Source of the DNA: Geosiphon pyriformis
Taxonomy: Eukaryota > Glomeromycota > Glomeromycetes > Archaeosporales > Geosiphonaceae
DNA length: 64,000 bases
Assembly (NCBI GenBank): GCA_016748015.1
Contig: JAAOMT010000299.1
Location: 142,688 to 206,687, forward strand
Reading direction: 5' to 3'
The notes under the pieces were generated by a model, which saw only the letters and a program-made list of their open reading frames with translations, was not told the origin of the DNA and made no database searches. How positions within the stretch are numbered: the first letter of the stretch is position 1; every line of letters begins with the position of its first letter. This document shows positions 10,389 through 22,639 of the stretch, piece after piece. Position numbers and translations under genes: made by a program.

Positions 10389-11990
10389 GTGGTGATTATT
10401 GGAACAGTAGAAAAGGACTACTTCTTATACAGAAGAGCATTATTTCAATACTTTTGAAAAGACCTAGAAATATTAGCAGAAACTGCTTACACAGAAAGTG
10501 ATTTTTGTAACTATATTAATGCAAAAATTGACTGCTTATTAGGCTGTACAACCAACACAGAAAAACTGGGAGAACAAATTCATCAAAACTTATTAGGGTA
10601 CTTAACAGCCATAACTACTTGAGCAATCACTAAAACTCTGCACATAATCAATATAGACATTAAATATTACATGGCAAAACAATTCTCTCAAATACAACAA
10701 CCAGTGGAATCTGACTCTGAGAAATATGAAGATAAATCTAACAACTCTACAACTGCTCAAGTCAAGTCTACAGTTAACAAAAAACCAAGATTCTTTTCTT
10801 CAACAACTTCATTATATTGTCAGACATTCCAAAGTAGAATTGTATTCAATTCACCCCCAGAAACCCAGTCAGAAACATCATAAACTCCTGGAAATTCACA
10901 CCTCTGGGATCAACACAGTTGGACCAAATCATTAGGAGAATATGAATCACTGTTTGGAAATCTTACTCTGACAGCCAGTCAAACAAAAGGAAACCCATCA
11001 ATCTGGAAAGAACCACCAGCACAAATCCCAGCCAAATTAGCATCTCTTCTAATGAAAGAAACAGCTATCCTCCAGCCCATTGAGAAAATTAACAAAGAGA
11101 AACAACCAGAATTAGCACCAAGAGAACACTCTAGCATGCAAACACCAAGTCTTTTATCATCAACCAGTAAAACTTCATCTACTCACCAGATCATAGCTTA
11201 CCGAAATATTGCCAAATTAAAAAAATTCTTTGGTAAAAAAAACAACACATATACATGAATTGTGAAAGCCAAGAAAGCCATTACTGCCAACAATTGGAAT
11301 GATAATAGAGCCATTCAAGCATTGTCATTCTTTTTGACCAAAACCATAGACTCATGATGTCAAAGTTTTGCAGAGAAACCAACTGACTTTGCTGTTTTTA
11401 AACTTGCTTTTTTGCAATACTTTTGTGATCTCAATACTTTCATCAGATTACAAAATTAGTTTAGTATCATAAAACAAAAAGATTACAAAGCAGTGACCAC
11501 TTATCTTGAACAATTTAACCAAATCCTTTGTCAAATCCAGATTATTGAAAAGAACTACTACACTGTAGTGCAAATTTTTAATCAATTCATCAAAAGATTA
11601 AAGAGCAGCCTTCTTCAATCTATAAGATCCCACCATCCAACAAACTTATAAGAGACAATTACTCTTGCTCATAACTTTAAGTCAGTAAAACAAGAGGCTA
11701 TCCATACTCAAGCCGTTAATCTGGCTATTAATAGAACATCTGATATTGACACAAAAATAACTCAATTAAGTAAAAAATTAACTCAGAAAATTAAGGAATT
11801 TTTAGCCAGTATCATAGGACCCTACCAGCCACTACAACAAAGGGATAATAATAACAACAGATACTAACAACAACAGAATTGTTAGCAATAACAACAACCT
11901 TGGAGATCTGATCTTCACAATTGTTACTATTGCCAAAAATTTGAACATATTTTCTGGAATTGCCATAAAAAAGTAATAAACCAAAATTAA
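10389..11990 (+). pseudogene. Element I gag, broken, with CCHC knuckle
   Basis: The frame can be followed from a GTG at 10389 in the context CAAAAGTGG, with no in-frame ATG nearby. Downstream are YRRALFQYF (near 10430), a Ser/Gln linker (10671-10883 open) and the retrotransposon Gag core (AIQALSFFL near 11310; VTTYLEQFN near 11490; FNQFIKRLKSSLL near 11580; AHNFKSVKQEAIHTQAVNLA near 11670). A CCHC zinc knuckle CYYCQKFEHIFWNC lies at about 11923-11964. Gag forms the particle and the knuckle binds RNA. Stops such as the TGA near 10618 and the TAG near 11458 inactivate it. Confidence 0.85.
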
Positions 11991-12130
11991 GGAAATCAAT
12001 ATTAGCAACTGAGATACTCTCAAAATATGGTATTTCAATACCCTGCATCTTAATATCAACTGCCTTAATATTCACAACAAATTCAGTATATCTAGCAATT
12101 GCATAAAACTACTATCAGTTATTACAGCCA

Positions 12131-13130
12131 ATGGCTCAAACAGCACTCCAGTACCAAAACTCTGTTAATAATCAACCTAGACATTGTGTAATTGATTACA
12201 ACCAAAGATGGAAGAACTTCAGCAACAATCAGATATTAACTAACAGTATATCATCACAATTTCTAAATCATAATAATGTCCCATCTCGACCAGTACCAAC
12301 CAGATATCCTAATCAAGCCTCATATTTTGGTCTTACTAAAAATCAGGATTTTTATAGCTCTATACTTTTAGAAGAAAAGAATGTAGAAGAGACTTCCAAC
12401 TCTTTGAAACAAAATTAAACCAACAATATTATTCCACCTGTTACTATTACTAAAGACACTACTCTTGCTGCTATCTTCCTCTTTGATATTGACAATCTGA
12501 ATACCAATAGCATTTTTAGTGGAGCCACTATTAATTAAGATAAATCAATAACTGCCCTGTATACTGACACTAGAATTAGAAACATAGACATCAAATTAAT
12601 TCTTAATAGTGGATCAACAGTTAGTATAATCACGAAGCAACTCATGGATCAACTAGGTTGCCAAGTAGACCATGCAGTTACTGCCCAAATTATAACTGCA
12701 AACAGAAATACTAAAATCCCAATAGGAAAAATTGACAACTTCCTCTTCAAAATTGACAGAATTCAAATTCCCACTAAAGTACTTATTATAAAGACCACCC
12801 AATATCAAATCTTTGTAGGAAATAATTGGTTAGCCAAAGCTAATACTACTATCAACTAAAATATGCAGGAACTACAGATTATTTTTAATGGACAGCACAC
12901 ACAAATTTTGGTTACATGTAGATACTTTAAAGCTCAAAGCCCAGAAAAACTGCTGATTGAATTTGAAGACTCAATACTACCACCAACAATAGAGGCCTAC
13001 CAAGTTTTTTGGACTGACAATTATTGAGCAGAGTTATCCTTACTACCAACTTGGAAAGAAAAAGAAAAAAAAAAGCAGAAAAAAAACTACAATCAGCATT
13101 TACAGGTTATTCTGCCCCAAGTCAAAGAAG
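12131..13130 (+). pseudogene. Element I protease region, broken
   Basis: A Gln/Asn-rich linker (open 12131-12418) leads to a retroviral-type aspartic protease. Its active-site loop reads LILNSGSTVSIIT near 12600, where the catalytic Asp of D-S/T-G is replaced by Asn, a G-to-A change. The flap-distal block VGNNWLAKANTTIN (near 12820) is the usual end of gypsy proteases. A charged, Lys-rich linker follows to 13130. The protease family cuts the Gag-Pol polyprotein. The Asp loss and stops (for example after 12859) make this copy inactive. Confidence 0.82.
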
Positions 13131-13440
13131 TCAATAGTATCAAACCCCAAAATTAATTTGTGTTAACTGTGGAAAAAAGTTATATTCTATAGATGCATGT
13201 ATCAGAAATGACAAGAAATGACCAACTACCACCAAACATTATTGCAAACTTTGTGTATTGGAAAAATTTGGCAGACCAAAACAACAAAGTAAATAGGACA
13301 ATATACTATGTTTTGTCTATAATAAGATCCTGCCAGATGAAAAGCTGTGGAACAATATTCCTGGCAAAGAAAAAACATGTAATAAAGCATGTTAATATAC
13401 AATTTTGATCAATGATTGGGTATGAAAAGGAACCTCTATT
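13131..13440 (+). pseudogene. Element I cysteine-rich domain between protease and dUTPase
   Basis: Across two frames this region reads CVNCGKKLYS (first Cys pair at 13159-13170), then a Cys-containing turn and TTTKHYCKLC. Next comes KFGRPKQQSK, a degraded CxxC (CFVY), then DEKLWNNIPGKEKTCNKAC and YTILINDWV near 13420. The spacing of Cys pairs matches B, C and D, so it is a conserved zinc-binding-like module of the family. I cannot assign it to a known domain. One Cys pair is lost and a frameshift is present. Confidence 0.7.
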
Positions 13441-13499
13441 GAGGATGCCTGGAGATAGCACTTAGTAGATTGAACAAATACCTGCACAATAAACATGAA

Positions 13500-14720
13500 A
13501 TATGGAAAATGACAAGTGCTAAAACCAAAAGTGCTATACTCAATAAAATATGATAAATTAAGAAAAATCCATTTGTCTCTAAATATGATGGATCCGACTA
13601 TATTATGGATGATTTCTTTATGGATGATTTGGATATATTTCAAGATTAATACCAGAAATTGGCTCTGTCCCAAAAAGAACAAAAACAACAACTGGCCAAC
13701 TTAAACATAAAACTATGTAATTACTGCTTGATCTTATGTCACTTTTAGTACTGTAACAATTGTGATTTCATGTTCAACTCTCCTTTAAGAATGCTATATC
13801 TGATTACTAAACTACCAGAAATAGAAGAAGATTATGAATTGATTACTAAGGACATGTCATTTCAAGAGCCAATTGAGACTACCAAAATGATATAGTATTT
13901 CACCTATTCTGACCTCTTCAAAAAATTGGAATTAAAATAGTACAGTAACAACAAGAAAAAAATCTGTTCAGAAAAAACACATAACACTAATGCTGGCTTT
14001 AATTTATAATACCCTGGACAATCACCCATAATTATAGCCCCATATTCTCTTGTAACAATAGATCTTAAGATAGCATTAGAAATTTCTATTAGTACAATAG
14101 TACAAGTTGTCTCTCAATCTAGTTTAGCCAAGAAAGAAATTGACATAAAGAAAAGAATTATTAATGCTGGTTATACAGGAAACATTATCATGATATTGCA
14201 AAACAATTTGAATAAACCCTACAAAATAGAATCAAATAAAAAAATAGCCCAAGCTATCTTTTTGCCCTTAGTAAAAATACCACAATTAAACCCAGTAATA
14301 ACCATGAAAAATTAGGCCTCATTGTCAGAGAAATCAATGGATTTAGATCAAGTAAAAGAGAAAACGTACCAGTTAATTTTATGGAGGAGAACAGTAACAA
14401 AGTAAAACTTATCTACACTAACACTGTCATTTCCATCTCTCCATATTAACAATACATTCTTAAAGTGAACAGAACAATTTAAAATCAAGCCTTGTTATTC
14501 AAAGCAGATTCCAAAATCTGTTTTTTAGCTGATGTTGCTAATTATACCTACCAGCCAAAGTCCATAAACACTTCAAAATCCCTATTCACAACTCCACAGA
14601 AGATGTAATTGAAATCTCTGAAGGGACCCTCATTGGTTCCATCTCACCAGACATTTAACATCCCAAAAAACTCCAGCTTATTCAAAATTTCATACAGCTA
14701 TTCTTATTTTGTAATATTAC
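13500..14720 (+). pseudogene. Element I dUTPase-like domain and pre-RT linker, broken
   Basis: After a linker with paired Cys (CNYCLILCHF.YCNNCD near 13715-13770), the dUTPase motifs appear in order. Motif 1 is NAGFNL near 13990, motif 2 SQSSLAKK near 14118, motif 3 RIINAGYTGNI near 14156, with Tyr kept and the Asp changed to Asn. Motif 4 is KKIAQAIFLPLV near 14240; motif 5 survives as GFRSSKR near 14340 after a frameshift. The pre-RT linker follows (about 14500-14720) and is poorly preserved. This shows that the gamma subfamily also carried the domain, not only alpha and beta. Confidence 0.82.
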
Positions 14721-14789
14721 TTCACAAATATGGAATTTGCCAAAAGAAAGTTATCTGTTCATGCCAGAAAAAATTAACAAACTATACTT

Positions 14790-16190
14790 GTAAAACCTGA
14801 ATACTCTCTAGCAAATTCAACTTAAGATTCTCTTAAATTAATATGCTGATGTTTTTGCCAGCAAAAATGAGTTCAGACACATTGACATTGTGAAGCATTA
14901 GATTGATATGAGAGATGTGTGATTTATTAAACAGCAGACTTACTGAGTACTCCCATCTGGTAACAATCTTATTAAACAAGAAATCCAATGAATGTTTAAC
15001 AATAGCTTAATCAAAGAATTGTTAAGCCCTTGGTCCTCCTCAGTAGTTCTGGTCACCAAGAAAAATAAAAAGATATGATTCTGTGTGGATTACTGAAAAT
15101 TAAATAGCATTACTTATGGAGATAGTTACCCCACTTCGCTCATCCAAAAAATTCTAGACAATCTAGAAAAAAAAAAATGGTTCTCGTCATTAGACCTAGC
15201 CAGTAGATATTGGCAGGTCAAAATAGATCCCAAAGATAAAGAAAAAATGGTATTTACTACTTGAGACAGAAATTTTGAGTTCAATATAATGTCTTTCAGA
15301 CTCTGCAATGCTCCTGTTATGTTTCAATGTTTTATGGATGTTATGTACAAAAGAATTTTTTGAAAATCAGTCATAGTTTACTTAAATAATACAAGTGTGT
15401 TTTCCGAAATATTTGATAATCATCTACTGTACCTTCAACAAATCTTCAAATGCCTTTGAAATACCAGATTAAAACTCAATCCCAAAAAATGTTTCTTTGG
15501 GAAAACTGAGTTGAAATTTCTAGGACACATAATTAGTAAAAATGGAGTCAAACCCAATTCAGACAAGATCCAAAAAGTTTAAAATTTTTTAGTCCCAATC
15601 AATTTTTAAGAGTTATAAAGATTTTTAGAATTGGCAAAATATTACTGCCAATTTGTCAAAGGGTTTTCAACTATCACAAAACTTCTTCACCACTTGTTGT
15701 TCAAATATATGCTGTACCTATGAAAAAAAGACTAACAAAAAGCATTCAATTATCTCAAGCAGTGATTGATCACATCCCTAATCCTAATTTATCCAGATTT
15801 TACTAAATAGTTTATTGTTGCTACAAATGCCTCAAAAAATGCTCTAGAAACAGTCTTATTACAGATAGGACCAGACAATAGAGAACATTCAATTGCCTAT
15901 GCTAGTTGTAGCACTAGCCCAGTAGAAAAAAATTACAACACAACAGATTTAAAATGTCTTGCCATTTATTGGGCCATACAGACATAGAGACATTATCTCA
16001 GCTTATTTTTTAATCTATATACTAATAATAAAAAACTTGTTTGGTTACTCAACAATTCACAACTAGAGAAAAAATATGCAAGATGGAGTACTTATCTGCA
16101 ACAATTCCCACTCAAAGTTTATTACAAGGAAGAATCCAAAAACACCAATGTCAACAGTTTGTTGAAGATACCACAAACTTAATCCCAGAC
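14790..16190 (+). pseudogene. Element I pol: reverse transcriptase and RNase H, broken
   Basis: Recognisable blocks: ADVFASKNEF near 14850, SPWSSSVVLVTKK near 15030, FCVDY near 15082, DLASRYWQVKIDP near 15195, NAPVMFQ near 15307. The active site is YLNN at 15379-15390, followed by KKCFFGKTELKFLGHIISKNG near 15485. RNase H: FIVATNAS near 15812, REHSIAYAS near 15880, CLAIYWAI near 15958, YARWSTYLQQFPLKVYY near 16075. The YxDD motif has lost both Asp residues, and the RNase H Asp of TTDAS reads Asn. Several stops interrupt the frame. Confidence 0.88.
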
Positions 16191-17560
16191 TCATGAACAC
16201 AATTAATTACCACTGACTATATCAGTACCTATCAACACTATGTTTCAAGGAGATATTATCTTAACAGAAACAAAATACTATACAAAAACAAACCTGAAAT
16301 TATTTTATTCAAGACAATTAACTATATTGGCAAGAATGCCAAAACCACTTCATCTCACAATGAGTTATCAAAAACAATGAAAAGAAAATTATATTACACA
16401 GTATGTATTCTGATCCAACCACAGAACACTTTAACAAAGATGCTACTCTCAAAAAATCCTAAATTTATACTATTGACCAACAATGTACAAAGACATTTTT
16501 GAATATGTGCTCAATTGTGACTTATGCCAGTGAAGATAAGGAGCCAAAACAATAGAACTACTTTGATTCATTTCAGTTGGAAATTTATTTAATAAAATTG
16601 AGATCAATTTAGTTGGTTCTTTCTCCATAAAATCTAAAAAAAATTGTTATATTGCTGTGACCATAGACTATTTGACAAAATGGCCAAAAGCCAAAGATAT
16701 CTAAGTAGCAGATGCAAAAACAGTAGTTGAGTTCATACACCAAAAGCTAATTTGCAGACATGGATGTTTAAAAGAACTGCTATCCAATCAAGGAACATAT
16801 TTCATAAATAATATATTAATTAAATTAAGTTAACAGTTTAGAATAAAACAGCCTTTATTGTTACCATATTATCCACAAACAAACAAATTGGTAGAACAAT
16901 TTAACCAAATGCTGTGTGGAGCACTACCAAAAATAAGTCATAAAAATAAACAAGAATAGAACTTATTTATATCTTCTGTACTTTTTGCATATCAAATATT
17001 AAAACAAAATATGATTCAGTTCACACTATTTAAATTAGTCTATAAAAGAAAAGCCACTCTACTTATTGAAAAAAAAATACAGTCATACCTAACAAAAACT
17101 ATCACTGAAGAAAATTTTGAAGTGACTTTATACCATAAGACATATTAGCTTATGGAAATATTAGAAAATAATTATAAAACAGCAGCTAACAATATTAGTA
17201 ATGCTTAAGAATAACAAAAAAAAAGACATAATAAATGCCTATCTGAACAATCAATAGAATTCAAGATTGGAGACCAAATACTATTACATTGTACAAAAGC
17301 TGAAAAACAATAGAATGGAAAGTTCAACCCAAAGTGGAATGGTCTTTTCCATGTACACAAAGTTTTAGGCAATAAAACTTACAAATTATGATTGGAAAAA
17401 AGAATTCTAAAGAAAGTAGTGCATTGAAATCAGTTAAAAATTTATTATGCAAAACAAAAATTATCATTATCAATATCTCAACTAAGAACACAAATTTCAT
17501 TAATCAGACCAGAAGATATATCATGAGATCTGGAACCAATCATTGTTATCATACTATAGA
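16190..17560 (+). pseudogene. Element I pol: integrase, broken
   Basis: The zinc-binding part is degraded (CDLCQ near 16518 remains). The core has IEINLVGSF with Asp to Asn near 16600, DYLTKWPKAK near 16668, LLSNQGTYF with Asp to Asn near 16782, and LVEQFNQ near 16890. The C-terminal FKIGDQILLHCTKAEKQ (near 17260) and KWNGLFHVHKVLGN (near 17335) correspond to the GPY/F-like region of gypsy integrases. Two of the three catalytic acids are lost. Family role: integration of cDNA. Confidence 0.85.
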
Positions 17561-18374
17561 CAATGTGCAGCAAATTAAATTAGGGAATTCAAATATATAT
17601 AGCATTCAAAAAACAACAAGAAAATGATAAAACTTTCAACATAAACCTGTCAAATCAAATTCTACAACTCTTGAAACAACAATTTGATGCAATTCAACAA
17701 TTTTTTGCTCAAATAGAAGTGACAATTGATAAAAAAAAATATGCTATAAAGATAAGAGCAAGAAAGAGATGGATGTGAGTTCAACTAAACCTAACTGTTC
17801 TTATTCCTACACTCCATCCAAGAAAGAAATTTTACAAAAAAGAATTAAATTGTCTTGGACAGGACTTGAAAAAAGAGTGGAAGAATGAAAAAAAGTTTAT
17901 AAAAAAAAATACTTGGTCTTCAAGCTTGAAAAAATTAAAGAAGCTTTAGCTTATGGAACCAAACTCCCCAAAACAAAGGAGTGAACACCAGACAATATCC
18001 AGAAAGGAAAAGAAAGATTTTCTCTAGCATATTGGTTTTACAAAATTGGTAAACAACTAGATTTAAAGACACTATATGGAGACCTTAGTCAGAAAACTTT
18101 TAACAAAAAAGCAATACAACAAGTAGAAAAATTTATAGGAAAAAGCAACTTGACTTTATATTACAAAGCAGCATATTAACTATATGCCACTTTTTAACAT
18201 TGTCCAAATATACTGTTGTATGAATCTATAAAGACTATAACAGTTAACAACATAGGACAAATAACCAATCAACAATTCAAAGATCTATGAAGAATAATAC
18301 TCAACATAACCATTAAATATTACATGAACAAAGCCAAGATAACAAATACATACAATTTTACAGAAGCTCAATTT
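17561..18374 (+). pseudogene. Element I C-terminal domain of unknown function
   Basis: After the integrase a degenerate block contains NQILQLLKQQFDAIQQFFAQ (near 17650) and, in another frame, SQKTFNKKAIQQVEKFIGKS (near 18090). YQLYATFQHCPNILLYESI (near 18175) and ITNQQFKDLWRIILNITIK (near 18260) follow, ending EAQF-stop just before the polypurine tract. The order and spacing match the ends of B, D and F although sequence identity is low, so the domain predates the split of the LTR subfamilies. Confidence 0.65.
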
Positions 18375-18391
18375 TAAAAAAAGAGGAATAA
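18375..18391 (+). other. Polypurine tract of element I
   Basis: TAAAAAAAGAGGAATAA lies directly before the LTR start TATTATCC (a TGTTACC variant). Confidence 0.75.
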
Positions 18392-19428
18392 TATTATCCA
18401 AATAGAAAAACCAATCCAAAATTATAAAGAAACATGACCAAAAACATAACATAATACAGAATAGCACACAATAACATTGGATAATGTGTTATAACTTAGG
18501 ATAACACAAGATAACACATTATAATATGAGATAACACAGAATAACATGTAATAACACCAGATAATGTGTTATAACAAAGAATAACTAGGAATAACATAGA
18601 AGAATAAAGCAATAACAAAAATAGCAAAGCAATAGTTAACAATAATAAAACAATCAAAAGCAATTCTGTAAAACCAAAAAAATATATAAAAGTGAGTAGT
18701 TGCAGAAATTAAAAAGAAACATCTAGATATGAACCACTAGACAAGAATCAAATATCCATACTCCTTTATTATTTATTATATTCCATATTTATTTTCTGAA
18801 ATAAATCAATTATTAAGATATCAGAATCATGAATTCATGTTCTCAAACTTTGTAAAATTTACATAAATTAACCATTGTTTTGTAATTTCGTTCCAGGACA
18901 AATGCTCTTAGCATAACTGTCTCAAATTATTAATAATTTGGACCAATCATTCTTGATTATGGTGATTGATAATATTAATTTATCTTTTTCTTTATTTTTT
19001 TTCTTTTTTTTTCTTTTTTTTTTCTTTTTTTATTTTTTTCTTGTGGAGTAACAATATAGTAAAATCGACTGTCTGAGAATAGATTTTGTGATAACCTGAT
19101 AAAAGAAAAAAGCTCCTCCTAAGTGTTTGGATATTAATGTTATCTTGATAGCTTACCAGAAGGGCAAAAAGACAATACCAAATCCTAACAACTGTGCTCT
19201 TTAGCTCAAAAAAAAAAGCTTATCTTTATAAGAAGTTCCAATCAGCAAGAACCAAAACTCTGTGCTTTATAACCAAAAAACTCAATGGGTAAATTCACAA
19301 CCAGTAAAATAAGCTCTTCAGAAACTGATAATCAAGACTAAACCAACAGAATTACGCAAAAGATGTATTATCAATACTTGAGAGCACCAAACATTATTAT
19401 TTTCCTAATCCACTAAGTTACCCATAAC
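18392..19428 (+). repeat. 3' LTR of element I (gamma)
   Basis: A 1037-bp LTR. U3 carries an array of AGATAACACA/ATAACATG-type units at about 18430-18650. A TATATAAAAG box lies at 18683-18692. The hairpin at 18944-18968 has arms CAATCAT/GTGATTG, a covariant form of the arms found in alpha and beta. A T-rich tract lies at about 18985-19045. The U5 end has GAGCACCAAA at 19381-19390, the partner of the PBS stem. It ends TAACA; the flanking target repeat is ATAG. Confidence 0.9.
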
Positions 19429-21219
19429 AATAGTTTGTTGTAAATAAGACAAATTTAAGAACATTTTAATCCAAAAATATAACAAAAAATAAACACACAA
19501 AAATTTCAACAACTCCAATATTATATTAATACCCAACAGTTCTAGGAGAAATTATCTCAAAAGGAATAAAACAACATTAAACAACAATCCAAGTATTTTA
19601 TCACTTACCAAAATATATTATATTAGAAAAACAGAAAAGATCCAGATCAATTACTTAGAGTAATCACAGAATCAAAAAAAAAAACAATACTATACAATAT
19701 ACACTCAGATCCAATAGCAGAATATTTTCATAAAAAAGCAACCATAAAAAAAATTAGAAAAAAATATTATTGGCTATTAATATATCCAGACATTATTCAA
19801 TATGTTCAAAATTGTGATGTTTATTAAAAAAGAGGAGAAACAAGATCTAATAAGCCACTAAGACCAATTAAAGTGGAATAACCATTTCACAGAATTGGAA
19901 TTAACTTAATTAGACTATTAACAATAACCAGCAGAGACAATTAGTATATAGCAATAGCCATAGACTATCTCATGAAATGGCCAGAGGCAAAAGCAATTCA
20001 AAGAGCAGATACAGAATCTATAGCCAAATTCGTTTACCAAGATCTGATTTGTCAACATAAATGTTCAAAAAAATTACTATCAGATCAAGAAACCTATTTT
20101 GTAAACAGAACATTAACAGAATTAAGCCAAAGATTTGGAATTAAGAGACTATTATCATTACCATATTATCCATAAACAAATGGTTTAGTTAAAAAGTTCA
20201 ACAAAACATTGTGTAAAGCAATCACCAAAATTAGCCAAGAAAACCAAGACAAATAGGATTTGTTTATATCATTAGTACTATTTGCTTATTGAACAATGAA
20301 ACAAGATATTATACAAGCAATACTATTTAAACTTGTTTATGATAGAACAGCAATATTACCAAATGAAATAGACATTAATACATATTCAACAGAACCAATA
20401 ACAGAAACCAATTTCCAAAGAATATTGCTAAGAAGAACATACAAATTAATGAAAACATTGGAAAACAAAAGACAAAAAGCAGTTGATAATATTCAGAAAT
20501 TACAAAAAAAACAAAAAAACCAATATAATAACCAGTTATTGGATAAATCAGTAGAATTTAAGATTGAAGACAAAGTACTTTTGCATTATACCAAAGCAAA
20601 AAACAATAGAGTAGAAAATTTGACCCCAAATGAGATGGACCATTTTACATAGAAGAAATTCTAGGAAATGGAGCTTATAAATTAAGATAAAATAACAAAA
20701 TCTTAGCTAAAACAGCACATAAAAATTGACTAAAACCATATTACAAAACAGCATTATCATCTACCAGTAATATTCTATAGCTGAAAGTACAACAAATACT
20801 AATCCAACCAGATGAGATTTCATAAGATCTAGGACCAATTATAATCATCAATACAAACACATTAAATTGATCAACCAAAAAAGTATATAAGAACACAGTA
20901 TATATGACAAAAAAACCAAAAAAATAGAAATATCAGACCATATTTACATCTTAGCTTAACAATTATTTCAGGTCTTAAATCAACAATAATTAGACATAGA
21001 AATCACCATCAACCACCAAACAATCTGCTATCAAAACACCAAGCAAAAAAAAAAGTACACCATACCAGAGACCATAAAACCAACCAAGAAACTGGTCAGA
21101 TAAATAGTAGAAAAAATAAAGAACACTTTTAGAAAAATATCCATTATGGTTTTAACAGAAAAACTTTCAAAAAAAATTAAAAACAATAGATAAAACAACT
21201 TTCAATACCATATTACTAC
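19429..21219 (+). pseudogene. Element F pol: RNase H end, integrase and start of C-terminal domain, broken
   Basis: It starts in the phrase that closes RNase H in the other copies (FVVNKTNLRTF; A has GLLQIRQI). A degraded integrase follows, with CDVY in place of CDAC near 19815, DYLMKWPEAKAIQRAD near 19962, LLSDQETYFVNRTL near 20083 with the second Asp kept, and YGRT-like VYDRTAILPNEIDINTYS near 20335 inside a 118-codon open stretch (20296-20652). GPFYIEEILGNGAYKLR lies near 20640. After an N-TGA stop near 20868 the C-terminal domain starts and runs to 21219, where G interrupts it. Confidence 0.85.
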
Positions 21220-21968
21220 TGTTATGGGTTGGAGTAATAAGCTAATAGATAGCAAGGGAGAACAGAATTGTAGGGTGATGGAAATAATCAAAGAGAATTC
21301 AACTTCAAGGAGCAAATTAAATAAGTATGAATTCAATGAGCAAGATCAGTCTCATAAAATATCTCAGTCACTATACTTTTTAAAGAATAACTAGGGAATC
21401 TGAAGGTAGAGGAATAATCCGTACTGTCAACAAATAATCACACCTGGTATAATTCTATGCCTTATGTTGGCATTCTTAAAATTCAATATCAAGTATCAAA
21501 TGTACTCTTCAGTCACATTTTATTCAATAATTTTCAAATGCTGCAATTACACATTTTAGAAAAGGGTAAGGAATAATCAACAAATAATCTTTTATTTTTA
21601 AAATGTTCAGATACTTGAAAGTAGAAAAAGAGAAATTAGTGATAAGAGAAGAATTAAGATGAAATTGTTATTTTATTTCTTTATTTTTTTGATTTTTATA
21701 TGCTTTTCTACAGTTAAAAGATTTATTGCTTATATAGCTATTAAAAATAGTTAATAATCAGGTCAACAATTAAGTCAATAATTAGGTCAATAATTAGGTC
21801 AATGATCAGGTTATTGATCAGATTAATAATCAGGTCAATAATCAGGTCAACAGTCAGGTCATTAATCAGGTCAATGATCACTTTCTAAAAATAGAGTGGC
21901 TAATTTATGTGACATCAGTGGCTAATACATGTAATAATTAATAAGAAGTATAAGTTTCAACCATAACA
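21220..21968 (-). repeat. 3' LTR of element G
   Basis: A 749-bp LTR with TGTTA...TAACA ends. U3 contains about ten 12-bp units of the AGGTCAATRATC type at about 21770-21885, followed in element sense by a TATATA box (21731-21736; GCTATATAAG on the minus strand). The 5' LTR has only three or four such units. Confidence 0.9.
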
Positions 21969-22594
21969 TCATCCTCTTCAAAAAGATTGAGCTCTGGTAA
22001 AATTAAGCTATTTATAATGTAATTTATTGGAAGAGTTTTATTTAACTTAAAGCTAACTAGTTTGTTGAAGTTTTTTGTGGATAAGGTATATAATACTTGA
22101 GACAAAATGAGTTTTATATTCAAGAGACCAAATCTTTGTATTAGAGTTTTGGCTCTTCTAGCAATAGTTAAAACTCTTGGGACATCTAATCATATAATGC
22201 CCAAAATTTCTGCCTGTATTTCTGAAATTGTTTTCTTTATGAATTTTATATTTTTTATGATTTCACCAAAGTGACCATAAAGTTTTAATTGCCTTCCATA
22301 TAACAAGTTTTTGTCTATGGGTAAGATTTCTTGAAGTGTTTTTCCAATTGTGTTGAAAGATGGGAGTATAGCTGCTGTTATACTTTCCAACAGATACTTA
22401 TCCATTTTACTACCAATTTTTTCTCTTCTGGTAGTAGTTTTCTTTGGTCTAATAACAGTATGTGTTCTACTGTTATCAATTATGGTGATTTGTTTTCCAA
22501 TGGTTAGAGTAGCATTTGGATAGTTTTTGATCCAATACTCATAAAGAGTATAGAAGGTGTTTTGAATGTTTTGATCCAGAAAATAATTGTTCAT
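21938..22594 (-). pseudogene. Element G 3' reading frame of unknown function, running into the LTR
   Basis: Two in-frame open stretches (22594-22190 and 22123-21938) are separated by a stop. The first begins MNNYFLDQNIQNTFYTLYEY and contains ITIGKQITI-like and basic KKTTTRREK segments; the second ends EEDDVMVETYTSY. The last ~10 codons lie inside the 3' LTR, because the frame crosses the polypurine tract (GAAGAGGATGA) and the LTR start. I do not recognise the protein. It is not homologous by eye to the C-terminal domain of A, B, C, D, F and I, and shows no membrane segment that would suggest an env. Confidence 0.65.
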
Positions 22595-22639
22595 GTCAAT
22601 TGAAGATACCTCTGTTTTGGAAATAGTGCATTTATTATA

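Larger units (their letters stand above)
10061..19428 (+). mobile_element. Element I: dUTPase-type Ty3/gypsy (gamma LTR)
   Basis: A nearly complete but heavily mutated element. It has the 3' end of its 5' LTR (the rest lies left of J, outside the window), PBS, gag, protease, Cys-rich domain, dUTPase, RT, RNase H, integrase, C-terminal domain, polypurine tract and a full 3' LTR. The flank after 19428 (ATAG) continues into the RNase H/integrase junction of element F, so I inserted in the same orientation into F pol. Stops and frameshifts occur in every domain. Confidence 0.9.

Noticed and set aside
10671-10935. Two overlapping small genes in the I gag region
   Set aside because: The frame of 10671-10883 is the Gag linker, continuous with homologous gag on both sides; 10726-10935 is a shadow frame.
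21770-21885. CRISPR-like array in the G LTR
   Set aside because: The 12-bp units are contiguous without unique spacers, occur in both LTRs at the U3 position and lie in a eukaryotic retrotransposon.
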